64,000 bases of DNA from an uncultured Atopobiaceae bacterium (GCA_910579165.1 CAJTTF010000001.1:1-64000); one strand, 5' to 3'; numbered from the stretch's first letter, positions 7,924 to 17,570 are shown. Notes: a model not told the origin generated them from the letters alone. A program made the numbers and translations.

Positions 7924-9309
7924 CTTGCGAGCGTTTTCTTCCGTGCTCTCTTGATTGGTTGAAGCAGGTTTTTGCTCATCGTCCGCTTTTGCCGCCTTGT
8001 TCTGTACCGTAGAGTGCTCCGGCGCAAAAACGCGCATAAGAGCAATCCGGCGACCACGCATTGACTGCACCCTAAAGAGCCAGCCATCCACATCAAAGAC
8101 AGCACCCACGCTAGGAACGCCGTCACCTAAATCTAAAATAAAGCCGGCAACAGTCTCATACGCATCCGAATCAGTAATGGGCCAGCCCAGCTCGATGGCA
8201 TCATCAATGGGAAAGCGACCGTCAACAAGCCACTCGCGCGAAGAAAGCTGCGTAAGGTATTTATTGTCCGGATCAAATTCGTCCTCAATCTCTCCCACCA
8301 CTTCTTCTACAATATCCTCCACCGTCAAGACGCCCGCTGTACCACCATATTCGTCAACAACAACCACCATTTGATCGTGGGACGTTTGCATCTCCTGAAG
8401 AAGCGCCATGATTGCTTTGGTCTCAGGAACAAACGTGGCCTCGCGCATAAAGACAACAACCGACTTTGCGCCCGCATCCTCATCAACAATGGGGGTAATG
8501 AGATCTTTAATATGCGCAACGCCAATGATGTGATCAACCTCTTCATGGTAGATGGGAATACGACTGTAACCCGTGGAGCGCATCGTCTCCAGAACTTCGC
8601 GCGCTGATGAGGTATCCTCCATGGCCGTCATGTCTACGCGCGGTACCATGACCTCGCGCGCCACCGTATCGTTAAGATCAAAGATGTCGTGGATCATGGA
8701 TTTTTCTTCATCCGTCAGCTCATCGGCGTCGCTCACCATGTAGCGGATCTCTTCTTCCGAGAAACTATCACGGTCGTCGGGGCTTTTTATGTGCAGCACG
8801 CGGCTAATGCCGTTTGCGCTCTTTGCCGTTAACCAAACGAGTGGCTTCACCACAAGCGAAAAGCCTTTGAGGAACCCCGCCACGCGCTTAGAGACGTTCT
8901 CGGCATCGGCGAGGGCCATGCGCTTAGGGACGAGCTCGCCAATAACGATGGTGAAATAGGAAACGAGAAGCGTGATGATGGTGGGGGCAAGAGGTGCGGC
9001 AACCGCTGATGGCATGCCAAGTGATTCCATCCATCCGGCGAAGGGGGCCGACAAGTTAGTTGCAGCAACTGCCGAGGAAAAAAATCCAACGAGCGTAATG
9101 GCAACCTGGATGGCTGCAAGAAGATCGCCGGAATCGCCCGACACTTCCAGCGCAATCTTGGCGCGCTTATCGCCGTCTTCTGCATCGTGTTCTAGGAGGG
9201 GGCGTCGCACATTAACGAGTGCCATTTCGCTCATGGAGAAGAATCCATTCACGATGGTTAGAATGACAGTTACGATGATGGAAATTGCTATTTCAGCGGT
9301 AAGGTCCAT
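7918..9309 (-). CDS. CNNM/CorC-type membrane protein with CBS pair (hemolysin family)
   Basis: 463 residues. The order is DUF21/CNNM transmembrane domain with about four hydrophobic segments (residues 1-200, including VIGELVPKRMALA), a CBS pair (about 205-335; VPRVDMTAMED, GYSRIPIYHEEVDHIIG and VVVDEYGGTAGVLTVEDI), and a CorC_HlyC C-terminal domain (DGRFPIDDA...ETVAGFIL). The last 40 residues are low-complexity and polar. Members are inner-membrane proteins linked to magnesium or cobalt efflux and stress tolerance; true haemolysis is not implied. The start lacks a strong ribosome site. It lies between two glycosyltransferase genes on the same strand, probably cotranscribed. Confidence 0.9.
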   Translation of the reverse strand: MDLTAEIAISIIVTVILTIVNGFFSMSEMALVNVRRPLLEHDAEDGDKRAKIALEVSGDSGDLLAAIQVAITLVGFFSSAVAATNLSAPFAGWMESLGMPSAVAAPLAPTIITLLVSYFTIVIGELVPKRMALADAENVSKRVAGFLKGFSLVVKPLVWLTAKSANGISRVLHIKSPDDRDSFSEEEIRYMVSDADELTDEEKSMIHDIFDLNDTVAREVMVPRVDMTAMEDTSSAREVLETMRSTGYSRIPIYHEEVDHIIGVAHIKDLITPIVDEDAGAKSVVVFMREATFVPETKAIMALLQEMQTSHDQMVVVVDEYGGTAGVLTVEDIVEEVVGEIEDEFDPDNKYLTQLSSREWLVDGRFPIDDAIELGWPITDSDAYETVAGFILDLGDGVPSVGAVFDVDGWLFRVQSMRGRRIALMRVFAPEHSTVQNKAAKADDEQKPASTNQESTEENARKA

Positions 9310-9432
9310 ATTGGGTCTTATATCTCTTTATTACCTTTGGTGAGTTTGTCCTGCTCGTGATCGCTCTAGTCACTTCAAAACGTTTATCCCTGAACATATC
9401 TGTTCATATTGCAGGAAACTGGTTGCTTCATT

Positions 9433-11715
9433 TTATCGCTTTTTTAAAACGCCTTGTATCCTTATCAACACACGATGCAAAATTCGCTTTGCGTAAGCTA
9501 AAAGCACCTCTGGCGAATAGCTATAAACCGGTTTGAGGTATGGACTCGTTGGGGCGTAATTGGGATTGAGATGCGGGTCGCCCTTTTTGTAGTGAGCACC
9601 CCAGCGCTCTTGCAAAAGTGCGCTCTCTTGTGAAGCGCGCGCTCTCTTATCATCTTGAAGACTGTCCTTGCCGCGTGAGAGCGATTCATCATGAAAACAT
9701 TCCACCTGGGCGCAATAGACCACAAGTTCTCCTTGTTCTATAACCTTCAGGCAATAATCGACGTCGTTGAATGCAACGGCATAAGACTCATCGTAGCCGC
9801 CAACGCGCTCAAACGTTGAACGTGGGGTCATCTGGCAAGCGCCGGTAACAGCAGAATAGTCTTGTGTTTTGATAGCGCGATCGTGATAGCCGTGTGTCCC
9901 GCGGGGCAGATGCGCAAAGAGGTGGAAGGCGGGCTCGGTCTCTTTGTTTGAAAACTGGATACCTACGCCTGCATGCTGAATGGTCTCGTCGGGAAAGAGA
10001 AGCTTTGCACCCACAACGCCTACGTCAGGGCGCAGCGCAAAACCAAGGAGGATTCTTAGAAAACCTTTCGTGATGGCCTGCACGTCGTTATTGAGAAAAA
10101 GAAGGTACTCACCTTTTGACTTCTTGGCTCCAAAGTTTATGAGCGCCGAGTAGTTGAATTGTTGAGGATCTTGCTGGCTAAAACTTACAACCTTGATACG
10201 ACCGTCTTGATTTTGCAGCTCTTCATAAAGAGCAAATGTCTCTTCTTGCGTGGAGCCGTTCTCGACAATGACGATTTCAAACTGCTCGTAGCCTGCGTTG
10301 TCTAAAACGGAAGTCACGCAGCGCTTGAGGGCACCCGCCTGATCCCTTGTAGGGATGATGATGGAAACTAGAGGGTTGCCCGTGACGGGATAGGACACGG
10401 TGTACGTATTGGTGAGCTCTCCAGTTTGCACTGTGCAACCAGGATAGACACGGTCGAGATGTGCTTGAATTGCTTTTTTGCCCGCTTCCTCTGCATACGG
10501 CTTGCTTCCTGGCACGATGTTCGTTGATTTTTCGTGAGCGCGCCAGTGATAGAGCACGTGTGGAATATGAACGATATGACGGGCTTTCTCGGTAGCCTTG
10601 AAGGTGAGGTCGTAGTCCTGCGCCCCCTCCATCTCCTTGCTCGGCAGCTCAAGAGATCTTAGAAGCGCTGTACGAATGGCATACATGTGGGTGACATAGT
10701 TATGTGTACGCAACAGGTCTATGTTGAAATCCGGCTTAAAGAGCGGGTCAAAATAGTGGCCGGGGCTATCAAAGAGATCCTCGTCACAATAGAGAAAATC
10801 ACACGTAGGCTCTGCTTGGATGGCACGCGCATATTCATAAAGAATGTTGGGTTCCAACATATCGTCGTGATCCATGAAGGCAATGAAATCTCCCGTAGCC
10901 TTTTGAATACCGCGATTGGTATTACCTACGATCCCTTCATTTGACGCCATCTCTACAACGGTAATGCGTGTGTCTTGTGTTGCATAATGGTTAACGGCCG
11001 CCGTGAGCTCCTTATTGTTAGGCGATGCGTTGACAAGAACAAGCTCCCACGCCGGATAGGTTTGCTGAAGCACGGATTGCACGGCGTCGTGCAGAAACGG
11101 GAGTGGCGTCTCGTATAGCGGTACGACGATACTGAAAGTGGGGCCAACGAGTTCTTGCGCATGTCGTCTTTGGTTTTCTAATTCTTTTTTGCCTACTCTG
11201 TGTTGTTTGAACCAGGCGGCATATTTGTTGTTGATGGGATGCTCGGTTGCCGCGTTGAAATCATACGAAAGGACATAGGGGAAGATGCACTGAGCTACGG
11301 CTTGGACAGAGGCTGGGGCTGGGGTTGCGTCAGACACAGAGGCTGAGGCAGAGACGGCGTCAGAGGCTTGAGTTGGGGCAGCGACAGCACCAGAAACAAG
11401 AGACGGCGATTGAACGCAGGCGCGAACTTCTACCGAGCAGTTCTTAAAGGGCAGCATGAGCGCACCCAACGCCAGCACCGTTTTTTCGTCTTTGCTTTCT
11501 TGTTCCGAGGATGCGCTCCTAAGCGTCCGCACATCCAAAACGGGCTCCCATGACTTGCTTCCAAGGGGGCGCGCCTCAAATCGGCAACATGAGAGAAAAT
11601 CTTGTGATTGCTGAGGAACTGTCAGCAATCTTGGAACAGAGAGCTCAAAGCGCCCAATGGCCCCCTCTCTTGTGGGGACGAGAGCCACTGGTTTTATAGA
11701 AAATGAATCTTCCAC
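9433..11715 (-). CDS. Family 2 glycosyltransferase with two catalytic domains
   Basis: 760 residues from a GTG start. After an N-terminal region (1-190) with an Ala/Ser-rich low-complexity stretch (about 109-138), a first GT2 domain begins at FSIVVPLYETP (194) with AFMDHDDMLEPN as the DxD area and QDYDLTFKATE. A second GT2 domain begins at PLVSIIIPTRDQ (about 428) with LLFLNNDVQ and AFNDVDYCLKV. Such double-GT2 enzymes build cell-wall or capsular heteropolysaccharides by adding sugars alternately on the cytoplasmic face. The last residues are basic (RILHRVLIRIQ) and might hold the protein to the membrane. A 123-bp spacer separates it from the CNNM gene; the donor sugars cannot be read. Confidence 0.85.
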   Translation of the reverse strand: MEDSFSIKPVALVPTREGAIGRFELSVPRLLTVPQQSQDFLSCCRFEARPLGSKSWEPVLDVRTLRSASSEQESKDEKTVLALGALMLPFKNCSVEVRACVQSPSLVSGAVAAPTQASDAVSASASVSDATPAPASVQAVAQCIFPYVLSYDFNAATEHPINNKYAAWFKQHRVGKKELENQRRHAQELVGPTFSIVVPLYETPLPFLHDAVQSVLQQTYPAWELVLVNASPNNKELTAAVNHYATQDTRITVVEMASNEGIVGNTNRGIQKATGDFIAFMDHDDMLEPNILYEYARAIQAEPTCDFLYCDEDLFDSPGHYFDPLFKPDFNIDLLRTHNYVTHMYAIRTALLRSLELPSKEMEGAQDYDLTFKATEKARHIVHIPHVLYHWRAHEKSTNIVPGSKPYAEEAGKKAIQAHLDRVYPGCTVQTGELTNTYTVSYPVTGNPLVSIIIPTRDQAGALKRCVTSVLDNAGYEQFEIVIVENGSTQEETFALYEELQNQDGRIKVVSFSQQDPQQFNYSALINFGAKKSKGEYLLFLNNDVQAITKGFLRILLGFALRPDVGVVGAKLLFPDETIQHAGVGIQFSNKETEPAFHLFAHLPRGTHGYHDRAIKTQDYSAVTGACQMTPRSTFERVGGYDESYAVAFNDVDYCLKVIEQGELVVYCAQVECFHDESLSRGKDSLQDDKRARASQESALLQERWGAHYKKGDPHLNPNYAPTSPYLKPVYSYSPEVLLAYAKRILHRVLIRIQGVLKKR

Positions 11716-11756
11716 GAATTGCTTCTAGAAGAGCCGCCCGCAAGCGTTCTCCTCAT

Positions 11757-12944
11757 TTACTCCTGAGCTTGCGCCAGATGAAATGCCTTCTCTTGGATGG
11801 TGTCAAGATCTTCTTGGGTGGGACGCCAGTTAAGCGTAATGGTCTCTTGTGGAAGCTTGTAGCCTGCACCCTCCAGCTCTTTTTGCACGGCGTTGGGACC
11901 AACGGGTGCCCAGCCATACGAGCCAAACGCAAGACCTACGCGGTCGGCGTTTCTGGGCGATAGGCCATTTTGATAGGTAAGGAACATGGCGATGTTTGGC
12001 ATCATCTTCATGTTAAGGGTTGGCGAACCCACCGCGATATATTTAGCATCCAGGGTATAAGCCACAATGTCCGACTCATGCGTGGCTTTGATGTCAAAAT
12101 AACGGGCATCAAGTCCAGCTTGGATGAATCCTTCGCAAATTGCCTTTGCTATCTTTTCTGTAGAACCCCACATGGAGTCGTAAATAATGGCTGCCTTGTC
12201 TACTTTTTTATTAGAAGTCCATTGCGCATAAGCCTCGAGAATCTGAGGGATATGCTCGGTCCAGATGATGCCGTGAGACGGAGCGATCATTTCCAACGAG
12301 AGCCCCTTGACAACTTCAAGGGCCTTAGAAGCTTGCATGCCGTAAGGCTGAACAATGTTGGCGTAGTACTTGCGCGCTTGTTTCATAACCTCGCAGAGAT
12401 CCACGTCAACATCGAAGCGCTGAGACGAGGCAAAATGCTGACCAAATGCATCGTTAGAGAAGAGAATCTTGTCAAATTCATCGTAGGTGACCATATTGTC
12501 TGGCCAGTGCACCATGGGTGTCTCGACAAACGTAAGCGTGCGCTCGCCAATGTTGAGGGTGTCGCCCGTTTTTACCGCTTGAAAATCAATGCCAGCTTCT
12601 TGGAAGTGATGGGCAAATTCCTCTTTTGCCTTCGTGGTGCAAAGGAATGTTGCATTTTTACAGGCCGCAGCAACGGCAGGAAGAGCTCCGGAGTGGTCCA
12701 TCTCTACGTGGTTGGAGATGACGTAATCAATCTTGGCTGGGTCTACCACCTGAGAAACACGCGCTAAAAGGTCTTGCGAGAACTTCTCTTTCACGGTATC
12801 AATGAGGGTGACCTTCTCATCCATGATGAGGTAGGCGTTGTATGTGATACCGCGCTCAGTGGTGTAGCCGTGGAAGAGACGTTCATTCCAGTCGAGTGCA
12901 CCAACCCAATAGACGTTAGGTTTAATTTCGTGTGCTTCCAACAT
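11757..12944 (-). CDS. fprA: FprA-type flavodiiron protein
   Basis: 395 residues from ATG 12944, chosen because AGAAAGG precedes it at good spacing; an upstream in-frame ATG at 12977 lacks this. The N-terminal metallo-beta-lactamase-like domain carries the diiron ligands NHVEMDHSG, and the C-terminal flavodoxin domain starts at KAAIIYDSMWGSTEKIA with GSYGWAPVG as an FMN loop. Flavodiiron proteins reduce O2 to water or NO to N2O using electrons from rubredoxin or reduced flavin, a standard oxygen-defence route of anaerobes. No rubredoxin domain is fused, so the electron donor must be elsewhere. It follows phosphofructokinase on the same strand after about 95 bp. Confidence 0.92.
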   Translation of the reverse strand: MLEAHEIKPNVYWVGALDWNERLFHGYTTERGITYNAYLIMDEKVTLIDTVKEKFSQDLLARVSQVVDPAKIDYVISNHVEMDHSGALPAVAAACKNATFLCTTKAKEEFAHHFQEAGIDFQAVKTGDTLNIGERTLTFVETPMVHWPDNMVTYDEFDKILFSNDAFGQHFASSQRFDVDVDLCEVMKQARKYYANIVQPYGMQASKALEVVKGLSLEMIAPSHGIIWTEHIPQILEAYAQWTSNKKVDKAAIIYDSMWGSTEKIAKAICEGFIQAGLDARYFDIKATHESDIVAYTLDAKYIAVGSPTLNMKMMPNIAMFLTYQNGLSPRNADRVGLAFGSYGWAPVGPNAVQKELEGAGYKLPQETITLNWRPTQEDLDTIQEKAFHLAQAQE

Positions 12945-13039
12945 TGCATGCCTTTCTCTTAGTGTTGTTTCGCCCAACAGGGTGAGCTTAGTTTTGTGCC
13001 TTTGAGCAGGCGGGGTTAAGCCCTTTCGGGGAAGGCGTC

Positions 13040-14116
13040 TTAAGCATCGCCAAAAGAAATACCCATGTAGCGTGCTTCCTTAACCATTTCTCCCTTGGGG
13101 TTTACATACTTTAATTTGCCAGCAACCTCGTCAAGAGGAACGCGGCACATCTTGCCTTTTTTCTGTGCAACGAGGATGCCGTACTTTCCCTCCAGCGCTG
13201 CCTCCGCGGCTTCAATGCCGCATTGCGTAGCAAAGAGACGGTCTTGTGCATCTGGTGCGCCTCCGCGCTGCGAATGTCCGGGAAGCCCTACGCGCACTTC
13301 TCGGTCTGTGAGCCGTTCAAGTTCACGCGCGATAACGTAGGCGACGGAAGGTTCCTCTCGCTTAGCAAGAAGCGCTTTGTACTCCTTCTTGGTGAGCTTT
13401 GCCTCGGCCTTGGAAAGGGCGCCTTCTGCAACAAGAACAATGCTTGCGCGCTCGCCTTCAGTCTGGTCATGTTCAATGGCGGCCACAATGCGCTTCATGT
13501 CATAGGGAATTTCTGGGATCAAAATGACGTCGGCGCCCCCGGCGATGCCGGCGTAAAGAGGAATCCAGCCAACCTTGTGGCCCATGGCCTCAATGACAAA
13601 AACGCGGCCGTGGCTCGTGGCTGTGGTGCGAATGTCGTCAATGTAGCGGGTAACAATTTCTATTGCCGAGGTGAAGCCAAACGTAAGATCTGTTCCCCAG
13701 GTGTCGTTGTCGATAGTCTTGGGAAGCGCAATGATATTAAGGCCTTCCTCGCGAAGGCGGTTTGCGGTTTTAGTAGACCCATTGCCTCCCAGCACAAAAA
13801 GACAGTCAAGCTTGTGCTGCTGATACGTTTGAATCATGGCAGGGACTTTGCGCGTCCCGTCTTCCATGGGTTCATCAATTTGCTTAAAGGGCATCCTGCT
13901 TGTCCCCAGGATAGTGCCGCCCTGAATAAGGCCGTCGAGAAGATCCTGCTTGGTGAGACGCTTGTACTGATTGCAAACGAGTCCGTGATACCCATCGAGA
14001 AACCCATAGAACTCCGTTTGCTCGTGCGTTTGATAGGAAAGCGTTTGCACGATAGCACGCATGGTGGCGTTGAGAGCTTGGCAATCGCCACCACTTGTCA
14101 GTAATCCTACTCTCAT
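13040..14116 (-). CDS. pfkA: 6-phosphofructokinase, group III-like
   Basis: 358 residues, the size of single-domain PFKA. MRVGLLTSGGDCQALNA is the phosphate-donor loop; LPKTIDNDTWGTD (131-143) and EAMGHKVGW are substrate-site motifs. GGAG precedes the ATG. The donor-discriminating GGDGS motif reads GGNGS (110-114), and the next motif has PKTIDND with Lys133 rather than PGTIDND. Both features occur in group III or mixed ATP/PPi enzymes, so the phosphoryl donor is not settled by sequence. It commits fructose 6-phosphate to glycolysis in the cytoplasm. The gene sits directly downstream of a radical SAM gene with a 51-nt gap. Confidence 0.9.
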   Translation of the reverse strand: MRVGLLTSGGDCQALNATMRAIVQTLSYQTHEQTEFYGFLDGYHGLVCNQYKRLTKQDLLDGLIQGGTILGTSRMPFKQIDEPMEDGTRKVPAMIQTYQQHKLDCLFVLGGNGSTKTANRLREEGLNIIALPKTIDNDTWGTDLTFGFTSAIEIVTRYIDDIRTTATSHGRVFVIEAMGHKVGWIPLYAGIAGGADVILIPEIPYDMKRIVAAIEHDQTEGERASIVLVAEGALSKAEAKLTKKEYKALLAKREEPSVAYVIARELERLTDREVRVGLPGHSQRGGAPDAQDRLFATQCGIEAAEAALEGKYGILVAQKKGKMCRVPLDEVAGKLKYVNPKGEMVKEARYMGISFGDA

Positions 14117-14167
14117 GCAAACTCCGGCATTTTGCTCATGGGTTTAGTGATGAGATTCAGAAAACAC

Positions 14168-15634
14168 TTATTCAAAAACGTTTTCTTTCTTTTTGTCCTC
14201 TTCGGCGATGAGTTTTGCCTTTTCGTCAACGCCCAAGTTGGAAATTTCGTCGGCAAAGATTTTTTTGCCCGTTGGGTGCTCATCAAGCCAAAGCTCCTGC
14301 GCCTTTCCTTCCCACGTCTTAGCGTACGGAGTTGTGCGGCGGCAAAGATCGTCCACCGACTCAGGTGCCGCAAAGTCTGTACAGGGAGCATCTGCCTCAT
14401 GAACCATCTCCGGAAGAATCTCTGGATTCTCCAGCATGGGGCAAGGCTGCAACATATTGTCGTTAAAAGGCCAGTGTTTACGATAGCTTTGGAAAAGCGG
14501 TTGTTGTAAGCATTCCAGCCAGGTGTTCTCATGAATATTGGCATTAGAGTAGTGAATGAAAACGCAAGGCTCTACGTCGCCATTTGCATTGACGTGGCAG
14601 AACACGCGGCCACCGGCAATGCAGCCACCAACGTACTCACCGTCGTTTTGGAAGTCCATCGCAAAAATGGGCTTGCCACCCGTAATACCGCGGATTTCAC
14701 GCACACGATTAAACATGTACTCGCGCTCCTCTGGCGTGCACATGAGATCTGTACCGGCGCCAGCTCCTATGGGCATCAGGTGAAAATACCATGCAAAACG
14801 GCAGCCCTTTTCGATGAGAAGATCGAGGTATTCATCAGAGGTAACTGTTTTGTAATTCTTGGTAGTGTAAGCCGTAGAGGTACCGTAGAGGAGGCCGTTT
14901 TTCTTCATGAGGTCAAAAGCTGCCATAACTTCTTGGAAAGAACCCTCGCCGCGACGCCCGTCGTTTGAGTCCTCAAAGCCCTCAACGGAAACGGAGAAGG
15001 CAATGTTGCCAACGCGGCGCACGTCTTCGCAGAAAGGCTGATCTATGAGGCTTGCGTTGGTGAAGATGTTGAAGACACAGTCGTTATGCTTCTCGGCAAG
15101 TTTAATAATGTCCTTTTTACGAATAAGCGGTTCGCCTCCGGTAAGCATAAAGAGATGCGTGCCCAGGGCCTTTGCGTCGGTGATGAGCTTATCCATATCG
15201 TCGTATGTGAGATTAAAGCGATCTCCATACTCCGCCGACCAGCAACCTATGCACTGCTTATTGCAGGCCGTGGTGGGGTCAAACAGCACAATCCAGGGAA
15301 CGTTGCACTGGTACTTTTCTGCGTTTTCCGTGCACTGACGAAGGCCGCGGAAAGCCGCTTCGTACGCGCCGTTCAACAGAGACGTTTTAATAATGTTGTG
15401 ATCAACCTCGTCGATAAGCGAGAACAGGAAGTCTTCCCATTTAGAGCCCTTATAGAGTGCGGCACGCAGACCACGAACGGCGCCAGGGGCAGTATCTTTT
15501 AAGAGCTTAGCGCCCATGTTGACCATTTTGTCGATTTTCTCGGCACGATCTTCTGCTGCTGCGGCGTTGATGATTTGATCGAGAACGAGTGAAAACGCCT
15601 TACGTTCTGCCGCGTGTGCCAATTTGGATTGCAT
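14168..15634 (-). CDS. Radical SAM protein with SPASM-like C-terminus
   Basis: 488 residues. The CNKQCIGC motif (Cys124, Cys128, Cys131) binds the SAM-cleaving 4Fe-4S cluster and is followed by LTGGEPLIRKKDI. The C-terminal half has further cysteines in GGCIAGGRVFCHVNANG, DVEPCVF, LQPCPM and APCTDF, resembling auxiliary-cluster (SPASM/twitch) domains. The first 110 residues are a helical extension. No precursor peptide or recognisable partner enzyme lies next to it; neighbours are phosphofructokinase and sortase B. The substrate is unknown; candidates include peptide or lipid modification, but nothing here decides. Confidence 0.8.
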   Translation of the reverse strand: MQSKLAHAAERKAFSLVLDQIINAAAAEDRAEKIDKMVNMGAKLLKDTAPGAVRGLRAALYKGSKWEDFLFSLIDEVDHNIIKTSLLNGAYEAAFRGLRQCTENAEKYQCNVPWIVLFDPTTACNKQCIGCWSAEYGDRFNLTYDDMDKLITDAKALGTHLFMLTGGEPLIRKKDIIKLAEKHNDCVFNIFTNASLIDQPFCEDVRRVGNIAFSVSVEGFEDSNDGRRGEGSFQEVMAAFDLMKKNGLLYGTSTAYTTKNYKTVTSDEYLDLLIEKGCRFAWYFHLMPIGAGAGTDLMCTPEEREYMFNRVREIRGITGGKPIFAMDFQNDGEYVGGCIAGGRVFCHVNANGDVEPCVFIHYSNANIHENTWLECLQQPLFQSYRKHWPFNDNMLQPCPMLENPEILPEMVHEADAPCTDFAAPESVDDLCRRTTPYAKTWEGKAQELWLDEHPTGKKIFADEISNLGVDEKAKLIAEEDKKKENVFE

Positions 15635-15663
15635 AAAACACCTCTTTTTGTCTGTTGCACTAT

Positions 15664-15706
15664 CCTGACTAGATTTTGGTTAGCGCTTGGTAAGAATCTG
15701 GTCAGG
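15664..15706 (-). terminator. Long hairpin between srtB and the radical SAM gene
   Basis: Arms 15664-15677 and 15693-15706 (CCTGACTAGATTTT against AAAATCT-type complement with two G-U pairs) form a 14-bp stem with a 15-nt loop. It lies downstream of srtB and upstream of the radical SAM start. There is no clear U tract on the minus strand, so it may be a rho-assisted terminator or an operator rather than a classical intrinsic terminator. Confidence 0.5.
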
Positions 15707-15775
15707 CCCTTTAGCTGTTCATTTAGAGCGGAAGAAATTTTACTCCAACGGCCTGTAAAAGTGAATCAAATCATA

Positions 15776-16675
15776 TCAATACTGCACGGTATCCTGAGTG
15801 GTTTGCTGCGTGGGATTGCAGACGATAACGGTGCGACCCTCGCCCTCTGTATAATTGCAGGTAACCAGCGTAAGGACATGCTCTATAGAGGGAATCTCCG
15901 CATCAGCGTTTGCCGCTTTTGTTTCTGCGCTGCTCAGTTTGTTCAAGAGGTAAGAATGAAACTCTGACGGACTGGACCACTGGAAAGTTCGGACGGTTTT
16001 ATCGTCGCCCGAAACCCTATAGCAACAAAGCGGTTCGCAGAGGAAATTTTCTTGCCCGTAGGTTCCGTCATCATGAGCGATGGGCACCACCCACCAAACG
16101 CGCTTAATTGAATCAAAGTAGGACTGTTCGTCCATTTTTGCCAGTGCGGCAAACATGGATCCATCGTTCAGATGATGACCGTAGGCTATTGTCTGTTCCT
16201 GCGTAAGGCCCGCAGACGTATTTTCGGAATCGAGAAAGACTTGGCCTCCTATGGAATAAGAGCCATACGCGTTAGTACGCAGATAGGTATCGTTCGTAGC
16301 TCCTTTGTATACAGGAAAGTTTACCGGAGTGCCTGGTACCTGAATCCACGCGCACACATCGCCGTTGACGGCCTTGAGTCTTGCCCAATCAACTTGTGGG
16401 GGCGTAGAGCCATCATCGGAAACCTTTGCATAGCCGGAGAGCTTTTCATTTGTCTCCGCTTGAAAATTGTATTGCGACTGAGCGTCCCACCAGAGCCACC
16501 CTCCCGTAATAAGCAGAACAATACCAACGACGGCGAGAATGGCCGCAAGAATATCTTTTCCGCGCCTCTTTTTGGGACGTGCGGTGTGCTCAGATGTGGC
16601 GGCATCTTTTATATCTCCTGCATCTTTGCTCGTTGGGGCAAAGTGTTTTCCGGTACTTGCATTCTTGGTGTGCAT
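15776..16675 (-). CDS. srtB: Class B sortase
   Basis: 299 residues from ATG 16675, preceded by AAAGGAT and lying 7 nt after the pyridoxal kinase stop; an earlier in-frame ATG at 16723 would be inside that gene. A cytoplasmic polar N-terminus and one membrane helix (ILAAILAVVGIVLLITGGWLW) precede the sortase domain. The catalytic triad is visible: His in TIAYGHHLND, Cys273 in TLVTCNY, Arg281 in GEGRTVIVC. Class B assignment rests on the long insertion between strands and the TLVTC context. Sortases cleave a sorting signal and attach proteins to the wall or pilus. No sorting substrate adjoins it; an LPKTG adhesin is encoded 40 kb away, whose motif would normally suit another class. Confidence 0.9.
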   Translation of the reverse strand: MHTKNASTGKHFAPTSKDAGDIKDAATSEHTARPKKRRGKDILAAILAVVGIVLLITGGWLWWDAQSQYNFQAETNEKLSGYAKVSDDGSTPPQVDWARLKAVNGDVCAWIQVPGTPVNFPVYKGATNDTYLRTNAYGSYSIGGQVFLDSENTSAGLTQEQTIAYGHHLNDGSMFAALAKMDEQSYFDSIKRVWWVVPIAHDDGTYGQENFLCEPLCCYRVSGDDKTVRTFQWSSPSEFHSYLLNKLSSAETKAANADAEIPSIEHVLTLVTCNYTEGEGRTVIVCNPTQQTTQDTVQY

Positions 16676-16682
16676 AATGCGG

Positions 16683-17570
16683 CTATCCTTTTTTTGCCTT
16701 GAGTAAATTGGTAATTTCTCCAAGAACGAGCTCGAAGCTAACCCCCCTGAGTTCGTAGTTGGGCTGTTGTATTGTGAGCTTAATAGCGTCTACCACAAAG
16801 CGCGATGAAAAGCGCACTGCATCCAGTATCGATGCGCCAGCCATAATGGCAGCAAGTGTTGCACTTGCAAAGAGATCACCGGTGCCGTGCAATTTATAAG
16901 GCAGCTTTTCAATCTCCACCCGCTCAAGTGAACTCTTCTGTGCCTTCACGTAATTGATGATAGTGTTCTCATCCTTCTCAATGCCCTTCAAGACAACCGT
17001 CTGAGCGCCCTGATCAAGAAGTAGGTCGATGAGTTTCTCGGCATCGGCCTCTGAGATGACCTGACCTTTGTAATCCACACCCGTAAGGATAGACGCCTCT
17101 GTCAAATTGGGAAGAAGAAGATGAGCTTGCGACACAAGGCCTTTCATGGCCTCACAAAGCTCCGGCGTATAGGTGGGATACATACAACCATCATCACCCA
17201 TCACGGGGTCCAAAATACGCAGAGCTTTGGGGTATTCATCGTAGAGTCGCTTGATGCTTGTCACCTGCTCCGGGGCTCCCAAGAAACCGGAGTAAACCAC
17301 ATCAATGCCTACCTTTTCATCAACCCATGCGTCCAAATACGGTTTGAGCATGTCGGTTGTATCGTGCATATAAAAGGTGGGGAACAGCGTATGTGCCGAG
17401 AAAAGCGACGTAGGAACGGGGCACACATCACAACCAGCAGCGCTCAGGACGGGAATGGCCACCCCAAGAGAGCACTTCCCGTAGCCACAAAGGTCGTGAA
17501 CGGCGGCTATGCGCGGCTCATAGGAATCTTTGCGTTCCCAAAGGTGGGTTTCTTGAAGAGTACGATTCAT
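16683..17570 (-). CDS. pdxY: Pyridoxal (pyridoxamine/HMP) kinase
   Basis: 295 residues, ribokinase-like fold. AAVHDLCGYGKCSLGVAIPV is the substrate-binding start, LDPVMGDDG and LLPNLTEASILTG are family motifs, and LHGTGDLFAS holds the catalytic Asp in an anion-hole GTGD motif. It makes pyridoxal 5'-phosphate by salvage; some members also phosphorylate hydroxymethylpyrimidine. The start has AGGAG at good spacing and overlaps the stop of the upstream membrane-protein gene as ATGA, showing translational coupling. The same operon continues into srtB. Why a cofactor kinase sits between surface genes is unclear. Confidence 0.9.
   Translation of the reverse strand: MNRTLQETHLWERKDSYEPRIAAVHDLCGYGKCSLGVAIPVLSAAGCDVCPVPTSLFSAHTLFPTFYMHDTTDMLKPYLDAWVDEKVGIDVVYSGFLGAPEQVTSIKRLYDEYPKALRILDPVMGDDGCMYPTYTPELCEAMKGLVSQAHLLLPNLTEASILTGVDYKGQVISEADAEKLIDLLLDQGAQTVVLKGIEKDENTIINYVKAQKSSLERVEIEKLPYKLHGTGDLFASATLAAIMAGASILDAVRFSSRFVVDAIKLTIQQPNYELRGVSFELVLGEITNLLKAKKG

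Noticed and set aside
16683..17570. Riboswitch or PLP regulator upstream of pdxY
   Set aside because: The gene starts inside the preceding stop codon, so there is no leader to hold one.
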